From the NCBI GenBank assembly GCA_051881615.1, contig JBJEQF010000029.1:1-64000 (forward strand): a DNA stretch of 64,000 bases, given 5' to 3'. The notes beneath the pieces were generated by a model. That model worked only from the letters and a program-made list of their open reading frames with translations. It did not search any database and had not been told where the DNA came from. The position numbers were made by a program, and so were the translations under genes. This stretch comes from CAMFTQ01 sp051881615. GTDB lineage: Bacteria; Bacillota; Clostridia; Oscillospirales; Acutalibacteraceae. This document shows, one piece after another, positions 41,299-49,458 of this stretch. Positions within the stretch are counted from its first letter, which is position 1. Each line of letters begins with the position of its first letter.

Positions 41299-41832
41299 TT
41301 ACTCTGTGTCAGCCTCTAAAAGTCCGTATGCTCCGTCATTTCTGCGATAAACAACATTTACAGCACCTGTGTCGGCATTTACAAACATATAAAAGCTGTG
41401 GTTTACCATATTCATCTGCAAAATTGCTTCATCAACGGTAACAGGCTTTAGCATAATCTGCTTTTTGCGCACTATCTCAAACTCTGTTTCCTCAATCTCT
41501 TCATCGGGTGTTGTAACGATTAAGTCATCAAGCGTACCCTCACGAAGTCTTTTACTAAGCTTTGTTTTATTTTTACGCAGCTTACCTGCGATAACATCTA
41601 CCACTCTGTCGAGTGCATCGTTCATCTCAGGCATTGTGCTTTCTGCACGGTATACCATTGAATTGTCACGAATTGTAACCTCGACTGTCTGTCGGTTCTT
41701 TTCAAGAGTAACTACTACGGCTGCCTGTGCGTCGTCAGAAAAAATCTTGTCAAACTTTGACAGCTTTTTCTCTACTCTCTCCTTAAAGTTATCTCTTAGG
41801 TTTACCTTTCTTGCTGTGTAAGTGATTTTCAT
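41299..41832 (-). CDS. hpf: ribosome hibernation promoting factor, long form
   Basis: A 177-residue long HPF: the N-terminal S30AE domain (1-95, opening KITYTARKVNLRDNF) occupies the decoding site of idle ribosomes, and the C-terminal domain (about 120-175, containing KPVTVDEAILQMNMVNHSFYMF-type sequence) dimerises to give 100S ribosomes. An acidic linker separates them. ATG follows AAAGGAGG. It is downstream of the S1 protein gene and upstream of the rRNA methyltransferase, a ribosome-related neighbourhood. Confidence 0.97.
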   Translation of the reverse strand: MKITYTARKVNLRDNFKERVEKKLSKFDKIFSDDAQAAVVVTLEKNRQTVEVTIRDNSMVYRAESTMPEMNDALDRVVDVIAGKLRKNKTKLSKRLREGTLDDLIVTTPDEEIEETEFEIVRKKQIMLKPVTVDEAILQMNMVNHSFYMFVNADTGAVNVVYRRNDGAYGLLEADTE

Positions 41833-41873
41833 ACGTTTACCTCCTTTGTAAAATATGAAGCTTCACAAATAAT

Positions 41874-42338
41874 TTATTTTCTGCCGTTGCCGTTACCTCT
41901 GCGGCTACCGCCACGGCCGTCTGCACCGTGTTGCTTAAGACCTGCCATTTTGTCCTCGCTTGTCTGCTTAAAGCGCTGCATCATATCCTCAAAGCTTGCG
42001 TTTGTTGTTTTCTGACTGCGCCACTCAAAATCACCCGGTGATGTCACCTTTGGAGCAGGTGCTTTTGCTCGCTTGAAGTTAGTGCGCTCCGGCTGTTTTT
42101 TCTTTTCAATAGCCTGCTTGATAGAGAGGCTGATTTTGCCGTTTTCTCCCAAAGAAATAACCTTTACCTTTACTGTTTGTCCCTCTGTAACAAAATCCTT
42201 GATTTCGTTTACAAATGTAGGTGCAACCTCTGATATATGTACCATACCTGTACTGCCATCAGGCAAATCAACAAATGCACCGAATTTTGTAATACCCGAA
42301 ACCTTACCCTCTAAAACAGAACCTACCTCAAGCGCCAT
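41874..42338 (-). CDS. S1 RNA-binding domain protein (YabR-like)
   Basis: A 154-residue protein with one S1 domain (about 5-75: GSVLEGKVSGITKFGAFVDL, GMVHISEVAP, GKISLSIKQ) and a basic, Gly/Arg-rich tail ending GRGGSRRGNGNGRK. B. subtilis YabR occupies the same place after divIC. It probably binds RNA or ribosomes; the exact role is unknown. ATG after AAGGAG. Confidence 0.92.
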   Translation of the reverse strand: MALEVGSVLEGKVSGITKFGAFVDLPDGSTGMVHISEVAPTFVNEIKDFVTEGQTVKVKVISLGENGKISLSIKQAIEKKKQPERTNFKRAKAPAPKVTSPGDFEWRSQKTTNASFEDMMQRFKQTSEDKMAGLKQHGADGRGGSRRGNGNGRK

Positions 42339-42384
42339 ATTGTAAACTCCTTAAAAATAAAATGACCTATCCCTTTAATAATAT

Positions 42385-42759
42385 TTAATCACCTGATACA
42401 ATTATAAAAACACGTTCATCGGGTTTGATATAGCCGTATATATCACGTGCTTCCTCTTCTATATATTCCGCTTTTTGCTCTTCGCTAAAATTGTTTACCT
42501 CTGACATTTCATCATTTTTAATCTCTTCAATAACAATTTCATCTCTAATCTTTTGCAGTTCTGCCTTTTTTGCTTCAATAGCGATCGACTGATTTACAAG
42601 TGTGATTACGGAATATACCGCAAAGCCGAAGATAACTAAATACAAAAGCCAGAAGTTTTTCTTTTTTTGCTTTTGCACCTTGACCTCTTTAAGGTCAGGT
42701 GAATTTTTTACAACATCCGAGTTGTTTTTACTCACAGAATTTTTTTCCATATTTCTCAT
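42385..42759 (-). CDS. divIC: septum formation initiator family protein (FtsB/DivIC)
   Basis: A 124-residue bitopic division protein: a polar N-terminus rich in Lys and Asn (1-32), one membrane helix (about 35-55, FWLLYLVIFGFAVYSVITL), a coiled coil (about 60-100) and a C-terminal cap GYIKPDERVFIIV. It matches DivIC/FtsB, which bridges FtsL and the septal peptidoglycan machinery, and its place between yabQ and the S1 gene is that of divIC in Bacillus. Confidence 0.9.
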   Translation of the reverse strand: MRNMEKNSVSKNNSDVVKNSPDLKEVKVQKQKKKNFWLLYLVIFGFAVYSVITLVNQSIAIEAKKAELQKIRDEIVIEEIKNDEMSEVNNFSEEQKAEYIEEEARDIYGYIKPDERVFIIVSGD

Positions 42760-42796
42760 ATTCTTCCTTTTTATACCAACTGATTAAAAAACCTTT

Positions 42797-43204
42797 TTAT
42801 TCGTTCTTATTATACAATAAACCCCTCATTATTTTCAAGGGTTTTGTAATAACTTTTTTAAAAAAATTTAGAATATAACCGACGGACTTTCTTGCCTTGC
42901 TTAATATATAAGCGAACAGCTTTTTTGTCACTGCGCCGACAGTAAAAAGCATTGCAAGAAAGCCTGTAAGCTCCCCTATACAAATAAACAGCCGAACTCT
43001 GCCGTTATTAAACGCAAGCGAAACTATAAAGGTTACAAGTGAGGCTGTAACCATAAAAATAATATCTGACGCTATGCAAAAGCTTTTGCTGTTTTTAAAG
43101 AGGATACGCAACAGCAAAAGCAACTCGTAAACTAAAAACAGTAATACTCCCGTCAACAGCGAATACAAAAAGACTGTTGAAAACTCCGTTGAAAAATACT
43201 GCAA
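42797..43204 (-). CDS. yabQ: spore cortex biosynthesis protein YabQ
   Basis: A 135-residue integral membrane protein with four helices and the YabQ pattern (QYFSTEFSTVFLYSLLTGVLL at the N-terminus, then a basic C-terminal tail). In Bacillus it is a mother-cell protein of the outer forespore membrane needed for the cortex. The start is a TTG at 43204 with GAGGTG six bases before it; an in-frame GTG at 43213 is part of that Shine-Dalgarno. It follows yabP by 15 bases. Confidence 0.9.
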   Translation of the reverse strand: MQYFSTEFSTVFLYSLLTGVLLFLVYELLLLLRILFKNSKSFCIASDIIFMVTASLVTFIVSLAFNNGRVRLFICIGELTGFLAMLFTVGAVTKKLFAYILSKARKSVGYILNFFKKVITKPLKIMRGLLYNKNE

Positions 43205-43219
43205 AAGTAACACCTCTGT

Positions 43220-43492
43220 TTATTTGAACAATTTTGAAAGTATCCCCTTTTGCTGTGATGCTGTGTACTGAAGCGAGCTAATACTTCCGTCAACCGTTAC
43301 CTCGCCTGTTTCAAGCGACAGGCGGCTTATGTGCAGACTGCTCCCCTTAATTATAAGCTGTCCGTAGTCGGTAAAGACGTTGACTGTAAGCTCGTCAAAG
43401 CCTGCTACATCGGTGACTCCCGTGAGCGTCAACACGCTTCGGTTTTCAAGTATAAGTGAATGCGGTGACATTTGCTTTTTTTGTTCAGACAT
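43220..43492 (-). CDS. yabP: sporulation protein YabP
   Basis: A 90-residue protein of the YabP/YqfC family: PHSLILENRSVLTLTGV (about 9-25), VTDVAGFDE and the strand-rich TDYGQLIIKGSSLHI. In B. subtilis yabP-yabQ are sigma-E genes of the mother cell. The ATG at 43492 is set by GGAGG eight bases upstream. That Shine-Dalgarno lies in the 3' arm of a strong hairpin, and a sigma-E-like promoter overlaps the 5' arm. Confidence 0.93.
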   Translation of the reverse strand: MSEQKKQMSPHSLILENRSVLTLTGVTDVAGFDELTVNVFTDYGQLIIKGSSLHISRLSLETGEVTVDGSISSLQYTASQQKGILSKLFK

Positions 43493-43500
43493 AAAAAAAT

Positions 43501-43540
43501 CCTCCATATAATTCATACGTTATGTATGATTATATGGAGA
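43501..43540 (-). promoter_or_regulatory. hairpin masking the yabP ribosome-binding site
   Basis: On the minus strand the arm TCTCCATATAATCATAC pairs with GTATGAATTATATGGAGG (one bulged base, 5-base loop ATAAC). The whole GGAGG Shine-Dalgarno is in the 3' arm, eight bases from the ATG. No T run follows, so this looks like translational control rather than termination. Confidence 0.8.
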
Positions 43541-43557
43541 ATTGCGTTTAAATATGA
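43529..43557 (-). promoter_or_regulatory. sigma-E-like promoter of yabP-yabQ
   Basis: -35 TCATATT (43551-43557) and -10 CATATAAT (43529-43536), 14 bases apart, match the B. subtilis sigma-E pattern KMATATT-N14-CATACAHT in all but one position. Transcription would start near 43522, in the loop of the hairpin. Confidence 0.65.
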
Positions 43558-43561
43558 TACC

Positions 43562-43801
43562 TTATACAGGTCTGTACATTGAGCTTGCGTCCTCTTTTTT
43601 TGCAAACTCGTTTACAGCAGTCACAGCAACCCTTACGCTTCGTGTGCCGAGCGTTATCTCGATAACATCATTAACCTTTACGTCATAGGACGCTCTGGCT
43701 GTTTTGCCGTTTACAAGAACCTTGCCGGCGTCACAGGCTTCGTTAGCTACTGTTCTTCTTTTTACAAGGCGTGAAACCTTCAGATATTTATCAAGACGCA
43801 T
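43562..43801 (-). CDS. rqcP: S4 domain ribosome-associated quality-control protein RqcP (YabO)
   Basis: A 79-residue protein that is almost entirely an S4 RNA-binding domain (MRLDKYLKVSRLVKRRTVANEACDAG). In B. subtilis RqcP works with RqcH on 50S subunits to add alanine tails to stalled nascent chains. Its place between hup and yabP is the usual one. ATG at 43801 after AAAGGAAG. Confidence 0.92.
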   Translation of the reverse strand: MRLDKYLKVSRLVKRRTVANEACDAGKVLVNGKTARASYDVKVNDVIEITLGTRSVRVAVTAVNEFAKKEDASSMYRPV

Positions 43802-43832
43802 TGTATGACTTCCTTTACACAAATAAAGTTAA

Positions 43833-44108
43833 TTACTTGTTTACAGTTTCTTTGAACTGTCTGCCTGCCTTGAATGCAGGAACCTTTGAAGCAGGGATTT
43901 CGATTGAGTTGCCTGTTCTTGGGTCACAGCCTGTTCTTGCGTTTCTTGTGCGCTGTTCAAATGTGCCGAAGCCTACGATCTGAATTTTATCGCCTGCTGC
44001 TACTGTTTCAACGATTGTGTCGATAACAGCTGAAACCGCCTTTTCAGCATCTTTCTTTGAAATACCACTTTTTTCTGCTACTGATGCGATAAGCTCTGTC
44101 TTGTTCAT
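43833..44108 (-). CDS. hup: HU family DNA-binding protein
   Basis: A 91-residue nucleoid protein with the standard HU pattern: MNKTELIASVAEKSG, the beta-arm sequence GFGTFEQRTRNARTGCDPRTG that grips the minor groove, and the C-terminal VPAFKAGRQFKETVN. It lies between mazG and rqcP as in other Clostridia. ATG after GGAGG. Confidence 0.97.
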   Translation of the reverse strand: MNKTELIASVAEKSGISKKDAEKAVSAVIDTIVETVAAGDKIQIVGFGTFEQRTRNARTGCDPRTGNSIEIPASKVPAFKAGRQFKETVNK

Positions 44109-44141
44109 TTAATAATCCTCCAAAATAAAAATAATTTTAAT

Positions 44142-44927
44142 TTATTTAACTTCATCCCACAGGGAATCGAGTTGCGTGATTGCTGCCGATTTCATATCGA
44201 TATTACGCTCTGCTGCAAGCTTTTCTACCTTTTTGAAGCGGCTTATGAATTTGTCGCAGGCATCGTAAAGTGCTTTTTCGCTGTCAACCTTTATAAAGCG
44301 TGAAACGTTGACTACAGAGAAAAGCAGATCGCCAAGCTCCTCTGCCTGATTTTCTTTATCACTGTCAGCTATTGCCTCTTTCAGCTCGCAAAGCTCTTCT
44401 GCTACCTTATCTAATGCACCGCTTACATCTTCCCAGTCAAAGCCTGATTTTGCGGCTTTTTTCTGAACCTTTTCACTGCGCATAAGCGACGGCAGAGAGC
44501 GTGAAACGCTGTCCATAGCGTCTGACTGTGATTTTTGGGATTTTGTCTGCATTTTTATATTATCCCAGTTTTCAAGCACCTTATCGGTTGTATCTGCTAC
44601 TGTGTCTGAAAAAACGTGCGGATGACGGACAATCAGCTTTTTGCAGATGCCGTCGCATACGTCGTCAATATTAAAGCTGTTCTTTTCGCTTTCCATTTCT
44701 GCGTGGAAAACTACCTGAAGCAAAACATCACCAAGCTCTTCTTTTAAAAGCTCCTCATTTTCTGTATCGATAGCCTCAATGACCTCATACGTTTCCTCAA
44801 TAAAATTACTGCGGATTGACTTATGAGTCTGCTCTCTGTCCCACGGACAGCCGCCCGGAGCACGTAAAAGCTTCATTATGCTTATCAGGTCTTCAAATTT
44901 GTAGCTTTCTTTTTGAACAAAAGACAA
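44142..44927 (-). CDS. mazG: nucleoside triphosphate pyrophosphohydrolase MazG
   Basis: A 261-residue MazG with two tandem all-alpha NTP-PPase domains. The first shows CPWDREQTHKSIRSN (28-42) and the metal-binding EETYEVIEAID and EELGDVLLQVVFH; the second has EELCELKEAI and EELGDLLFSVVN. It hydrolyses NTPs to NMP and pyrophosphate, cleaning nucleotide pools. The start is a TTG after GGAGGAAG. Confidence 0.96.
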   Translation of the reverse strand: MSFVQKESYKFEDLISIMKLLRAPGGCPWDREQTHKSIRSNFIEETYEVIEAIDTENEELLKEELGDVLLQVVFHAEMESEKNSFNIDDVCDGICKKLIVRHPHVFSDTVADTTDKVLENWDNIKMQTKSQKSQSDAMDSVSRSLPSLMRSEKVQKKAAKSGFDWEDVSGALDKVAEELCELKEAIADSDKENQAEELGDLLFSVVNVSRFIKVDSEKALYDACDKFISRFKKVEKLAAERNIDMKSAAITQLDSLWDEVK

Positions 44928-44983
44928 AACGACTTCCTCCGTTTTTTACAAACAGTATTAACATTCAAAATGCAAGGCTTATT

Positions 44984-46789
44984 TTACCTCAACATTTTAC
45001 ATTTTTCAAGTAGCTTTACGATTTTTTCACCTTTTGGTAAGAAATTTAGCTCATTTGCTGTAAAAGTGCGCAATAACAGTAAAGATATTATATAAAATAA
45101 TACCGCTGTTACTACTGAAATCAGCAATGCCGGTACTAATGGAAGCACCCTTGATGTAAGGCTGTAAGCCAGATATGCGCAAACACCGCAAATTACAGCC
45201 GACAAAAACGGCTTAATTACCGTAGATAAAAAGTCGGGAATTACACCGGAATTTTTGACAAGCTGGTAAATGCCTGCCGCACAGATAAGGATATAAGCCA
45301 GCAAGGAGCCGACAGCCGCACCCACGATATTTATTTCTATTACGCTTACAAAAAGGTAGTTGATGAGCAGTTTTATAATCATACCAACCGAAAAAAGCTT
45401 TAGCGGCAAATCTGTTCTGCCTACTCCCTGAAGCATACTGCAAATTGGCGTACTGCAGGCGATGAATATTACAGAAATACCCATAACGCTTAAAACCTTT
45501 GCGCCGAAGGTGGTTATTACCTCGTCAAAATACACCACTGATATTATCGGCTTTGCAAGCACAAACAGTCCTAAGCCTGCCGGAAATGTCACCATTGTAG
45601 TGAGCTTTAAAACTGTTTCTATTGAAAACTTCAGCTCTTTTTTGTTGCCCTTTGTATAAGCCGCCGTTACATTCGGCATAGCAGACGTACCGAACGCCTG
45701 AGTCAGAGCCGTTACAATCTGCATAAAGGTAAGACTGCACGAATAACATCCCCACAGTGCTGTCTGAATTGTAATTTTGCTTGTATCTCCGCCCGGAAGA
45801 ACTGCGTCGGCAGGTATTGTGTCGTCAAGCATACCGCCGAATTGTGCAAGAAGCGCTTCGCGGTTATTTATGGCTGTATTAAACAGGACATTCTGAATAA
45901 TAGCCATATCAATAAGTCCCGTTACGCTCATTAAAAGTGCGGCAAGACCGATGGGAACGGCTGTTTTGATAAGCTTTGCAAGTGTTTCTCTTTTGCTTAT
46001 GGCGTCTATTGAATTTTCGTAATACTCCTTTGGTATGCCGTCACCCTTTATTTTAAATCTCAGCCATAAATACAAAAACGCAAACAGACTGCCTAAAACT
46101 ATACCGCAGATAGCACCCGACACAGAAAATGAAATTAACGTGTTGAGTGCGTCTGATTCGGATTTAAAGGTTAGTCCGAAAATCGTGCCTGAGTCCTTGT
46201 ACTGTGCAAGTCCTGTATTCATAACTATGTATGCAAATACAAGACCGAGCACAAGCTTTGTTACGGCTTCTATAACCTCTGATACGGCTGTCGGAACCAT
46301 ATTTCTCGTGCCTTCAAAATAACCTCTGTAAATAGACACAAGACAGCCTGTTATGATAATGGGCGAAAGCGTAAGCACAGGGTAAATGGCATACGGCGAC
46401 TGAATGAGCTTAACATACCAGAAGCTTGAGCCTACCATTATCAAAAAGCAGACAATACCCATAAGCGCAAAAAGCGGCTTTGAGAGGCTGTGAATTCTGC
46501 GTGTGTCCTTATATCTGCCTTGTGTGGTGCTTTCTGAAATAAGACGTGAAACGGCTATGGGCAGACCGGCCGAGGCTACCGTAAAGAGTACGTTGTAAAT
46601 CTCGTAGGCGTTGCTTAAAAGTCCTGCGCCGATTGATGCGTATTCTCCGCCTAATGTGCTGTAAACATTAGTGATAAGGATTTTATATAAAAAGCCTATC
46701 AGCTTTACAACAATCATACTGATGCTTAAAACTGCGGCACCCTTTAAAAAGGAGCGAGATGAGTTCCCCTTTGAGTTATCTATGGACAA
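44984..46789 (-). CDS. SpoVB/MurJ-like polysaccharide flippase (MVF family)
   Basis: A 601-residue membrane protein with about fourteen helices of the MOP superfamily, close to SpoVB and YabM: FLKGAAVLSISMIVVKLIGF at the N-terminus, GLPIAVSRLISE (about 96-107) and a central loop. Such proteins flip lipid-linked precursors, in sporulation for the spore cortex. The order flippase, mazG, hup, rqcP, yabP, yabQ, divIC is that of the Bacillus yabM-divIC region. The start is TTG with GGTGA six bases upstream. Whether it is SpoVB or YabM/MurJ cannot be settled. Confidence 0.88.
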   Translation of the reverse strand: MSIDNSKGNSSRSFLKGAAVLSISMIVVKLIGFLYKILITNVYSTLGGEYASIGAGLLSNAYEIYNVLFTVASAGLPIAVSRLISESTTQGRYKDTRRIHSLSKPLFALMGIVCFLIMVGSSFWYVKLIQSPYAIYPVLTLSPIIITGCLVSIYRGYFEGTRNMVPTAVSEVIEAVTKLVLGLVFAYIVMNTGLAQYKDSGTIFGLTFKSESDALNTLISFSVSGAICGIVLGSLFAFLYLWLRFKIKGDGIPKEYYENSIDAISKRETLAKLIKTAVPIGLAALLMSVTGLIDMAIIQNVLFNTAINNREALLAQFGGMLDDTIPADAVLPGGDTSKITIQTALWGCYSCSLTFMQIVTALTQAFGTSAMPNVTAAYTKGNKKELKFSIETVLKLTTMVTFPAGLGLFVLAKPIISVVYFDEVITTFGAKVLSVMGISVIFIACSTPICSMLQGVGRTDLPLKLFSVGMIIKLLINYLFVSVIEINIVGAAVGSLLAYILICAAGIYQLVKNSGVIPDFLSTVIKPFLSAVICGVCAYLAYSLTSRVLPLVPALLISVVTAVLFYIISLLLLRTFTANELNFLPKGEKIVKLLEKCKMLR

Positions 46790-46817
46790 GTTTTATCACC
46801 TATTTTAAAAGTTTGTT

Positions 46818-47258
46818 TTAGTCTGCCTGATTTATTTCTGTGGCAAACTCAATATCCTCTTCTGTTACAGCAGACTGCCCGTATCCTGTTTTGTCCTCTT
46901 TGCCGAGCTTTTCTCCGCATTTATTACAGAAGGCTGAATCCTTGTCAAGCTCTGCCTTGCATACAGGGCAGATAATCTTATTCCTTGTCTTTGCAATAAG
47001 GCTTTTTGTTGCTTCTAATTCATCAAAGAGAGAATCAAGCTCGTCTGCAATTCTTGCAGGTACAGTTCCCTTTGGCAGGTCTGACCTGAAGGCTTTGTAG
47101 ATTTCAAGCCCTAACTCCTCATACTTTTTTGAAATTGAGTTTTCGATGCCTGCTTCTGTAATTTTAAGCTTTGATACATCAATAAAACTTTCTGCTTTTT
47201 TGCCTACGGCTGATGCAGCCGCCTTTGCGTTTACTACTGCGTCGTCAAAGATTCCCAT
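46818..47258 (-). CDS. zinc-ribbon protein of unknown function
   Basis: A 146-residue soluble protein: an amphipathic helical N-terminus (1-90, with GIFDDAVVNAKAAASAVGKK and YEELGLEIYKAF) followed by a four-cysteine zinc ribbon CPVCKAELDKDSAFCNKCG (about 99-117) and an acidic tail. Similar short helix-plus-ribbon proteins are common in Clostridia but uncharacterised. It has its own promoter and precedes the flippase gene by 28 bases. Confidence 0.8.
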   Translation of the reverse strand: MGIFDDAVVNAKAAASAVGKKAESFIDVSKLKITEAGIENSISKKYEELGLEIYKAFRSDLPKGTVPARIADELDSLFDELEATKSLIAKTRNKIICPVCKAELDKDSAFCNKCGEKLGKEDKTGYGQSAVTEEDIEFATEINQAD

Positions 47259-47290
47259 AAAACATCTTCCTTCCTGATATTATATATTTG

Positions 47291-47319
47291 ATTATAGCAC
47301 CGACATGTGTGTTGTTCAA
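47291..47319 (-). promoter_or_regulatory. sigma-A promoter for the zinc-ribbon gene and the downstream run
   Basis: -35 TTGAAC (47314-47319), 17-base spacer, perfect -10 TATAAT (47291-47296). It is the most obvious promoter for the gene run from here towards 39 kb. Confidence 0.78.
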
Positions 47320-47328
47320 GCGAGATTT

Positions 47329-48771
47329 TTATTTTAAGTAAAATTCTTTTATTGCGTCTTTTCTTTTCATAAGCTCGTTAAAGCGTGTGTTATATTCATA
47401 TGGGTATTTGTGGTTAAATATACGAACAAGCTGTTCGCTTTTGTATCTTTTCAGCTTTGTAACTGCACCTGCTCCGCAGGCTAAAACGGTGTGCGTTTCG
47501 TCCATTACATACACGTTGTAAAGTCCCTCACTGCCTTTTTTTGACCAGCCTGTGTTTTCAAGGTTTCCTGTCATTCTGCTCTGTCTGTAAAGGTAGTACG
47601 GTAAGTATGCGCATTGTGTGAGCTTTTCGTTTGAATAATCTATCATTTCACAGGCTCTTATTGAATCGTCCTTATAAAGCCGTACGCCCTGACCTGTTAA
47701 ATCTGAGCTTCGCTTCATAGAAAGCGTGTGAACCGTTATGCTCTTTGGTTCAAGGTTACAAACGGTATCGAGCGTATATTTAAAGCTTTGCACCGTATCT
47801 GTCGGCAAGCCTGCTATTAAATCCATATTTATATGCTCAAAGCCGACACTTTTTGCAAGGTTATATGCATCTATCGACTGCTGTGCCGTATGCTGTCTGC
47901 CGATAGTTCTAAGCACATCGTCATTTAGCGTCTGCGGATTTATGCTTATTCTGTCTGCGTTGTTTTTAAGAATTACTCTTAGCTTTTCTTCTGTTATCGT
48001 GTCGGGTCTGCCTGCTTCTACGGTAAATTCACGACAGGTGGAAAGGTCGAAGCATTCATTTACTGTTGTTAAAATCATATCAAGCTGCTCAGCTGTAATT
48101 GCTGTCGGAGTACCGCCGCCCATATAGACTGTTTCAAGCTTTAGTCCCAGATCATTTGCAATCTGCGCCGTATATTGCAATTCTTTGCACAAAAGCTCTG
48201 TGTACGGCTGCATTAAGTGCTTTGCCTTTTCCACCGACTGCGAAACAAACGAGCAATAGCTGCAGCGTGTCGGGCAAAACGGTATTGAGATATACAGGCT
48301 GAACGATTTTTCTGTTGAGAGAGAAATTATGCTCTTTTCGATTTTTTCTGTTTTTTGCGCTAAGGCAATTTTTTTGTCGCTGACGTAAAGCTGTTCTCTG
48401 AAATATTTTTCAGCTTTTTCTGCGCCGTCGCTTTCAATCAGTCTGCGCAAGAGCTTTATCGGGCGAACGCCTGTTAGTATTCCCCAAGGCTGATTGATAC
48501 CGCTGAAATCCGACAACAGCTTATACAGAAGCTGAGCCATAAAAAGCTCGTTTTTGTCGTCAGCATCGGACTTTTGACAGGTAAGCGTATTTTTGTAGTC
48601 GTTTATACAGACGGTGACCGTTATATTTTCGTTTTTCTCTGTATAAATATACGGAGCTATAAAGCCTTTATCCTGCGTATTTATAACGGTAATTTTCTCG
48701 TTTGGGAAAAACACTCTTGTTAAATTTTCAAGCTCGTAGTGAAAGCTGTGGTTATTTATATATAAATTCAT
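47329..48771 (-). CDS. hemZ: coproporphyrinogen III dehydrogenase-like radical SAM protein HemZ
   Basis: A 480-residue radical SAM protein of the HemZ group. The cluster cysteines are Cys166, Cys170 and Cys173 in FCPTRCSYCSF, preceded by a distinctive N-terminal domain with WGILTGVRPIKLLRR; later blocks are YMGGGTPTAI and MDLIAGLPTDT. HemZ is proposed to convert coproporphyrinogen III to protoporphyrinogen without oxygen, but no other heme gene is here and many relatives act elsewhere, so the substrate is open. Confidence 0.92.
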   Translation of the reverse strand: MNLYINNHSFHYELENLTRVFFPNEKITVINTQDKGFIAPYIYTEKNENITVTVCINDYKNTLTCQKSDADDKNELFMAQLLYKLLSDFSGINQPWGILTGVRPIKLLRRLIESDGAEKAEKYFREQLYVSDKKIALAQKTEKIEKSIISLSTEKSFSLYISIPFCPTRCSYCSFVSQSVEKAKHLMQPYTELLCKELQYTAQIANDLGLKLETVYMGGGTPTAITAEQLDMILTTVNECFDLSTCREFTVEAGRPDTITEEKLRVILKNNADRISINPQTLNDDVLRTIGRQHTAQQSIDAYNLAKSVGFEHINMDLIAGLPTDTVQSFKYTLDTVCNLEPKSITVHTLSMKRSSDLTGQGVRLYKDDSIRACEMIDYSNEKLTQCAYLPYYLYRQSRMTGNLENTGWSKKGSEGLYNVYVMDETHTVLACGAGAVTKLKRYKSEQLVRIFNHKYPYEYNTRFNELMKRKDAIKEFYLK

Positions 48772-48790
48772 AAAAATACCTTGATTAAAA

Positions 48791-49435
48791 TTATTCTGAC
48801 AAATAAATATCCATCGACATATATGGGTTTGTCATTTTTTCGTTAAAAAGTGTTGAAAACCCGCCGTGTCCGGGATATACGTCATAATTTTTTGTGAGCG
48901 ACTTAAGCCTTTGAACAGATTTCATCATTGACACAGTGTCGGAGGTGGGAAGATCTGTTCTGCCTATACTGCCGCTAAAGAGCGTGTCGCCTGTAATAAT
49001 TGAATTGTCAAAAATATAACAGCCGCCGCCGATAGTGTGTCCGGGGGTATGGATAAAGGTAATTTCGGTTTCTCCCAGCATAACGGTATCACCGTCATCA
49101 AGCAGAATATCGGGTATAAATGGCTTTATTTCTTCTCTGCCGACCTTATATGACAGGTTAAGCTGTGAATCACTGCAAAAATCCTTTTCTGACTTACCTA
49201 TTACAATTTTTGCACCTAATTTTTCTGCAAGCTGTTTTGCCTTGCCGATGTGGTCGAAGTGACCGTGCGTGAGCAGAATGTATTTAACCTCGCCGCCGAA
49301 ATCTTTAATATCACAGAGCATTTGCTCTGATATGTCGCCGGGGTCGACTATAGCCATATCTTTCGTTTTATTGTCACACAGTAAAAAGCTGTTAGTTCCT
49401 ATTTCTGTGACAACGTAGGATTTTATCTGAAGCAT
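48791..49435 (-). CDS. MBL-fold metallohydrolase (glyoxalase II-like)
   Basis: A 214-residue metallo-beta-lactamase-fold hydrolase. The zinc site is THGHFDH (56-62, His57, His59, Asp61, His62), with later ligands in HTPGHTIGG and GDTLFSGSIGRTD, and PGHGG near the end. The order and spacing resemble the YqgX/GloB-like group. It follows dtd by 23 bases and precedes hemZ by 19. A role in thioester or methylglyoxal detoxification is likely but unproven. Confidence 0.92.
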   Translation of the reverse strand: MLQIKSYVVTEIGTNSFLLCDNKTKDMAIVDPGDISEQMLCDIKDFGGEVKYILLTHGHFDHIGKAKQLAEKLGAKIVIGKSEKDFCSDSQLNLSYKVGREEIKPFIPDILLDDGDTVMLGETEITFIHTPGHTIGGGCYIFDNSIITGDTLFSGSIGRTDLPTSDTVSMMKSVQRLKSLTKNYDVYPGHGGFSTLFNEKMTNPYMSMDIYLSE

Positions 49436-49458
49436 TTTTATTACCCTTTCAAAACAAA

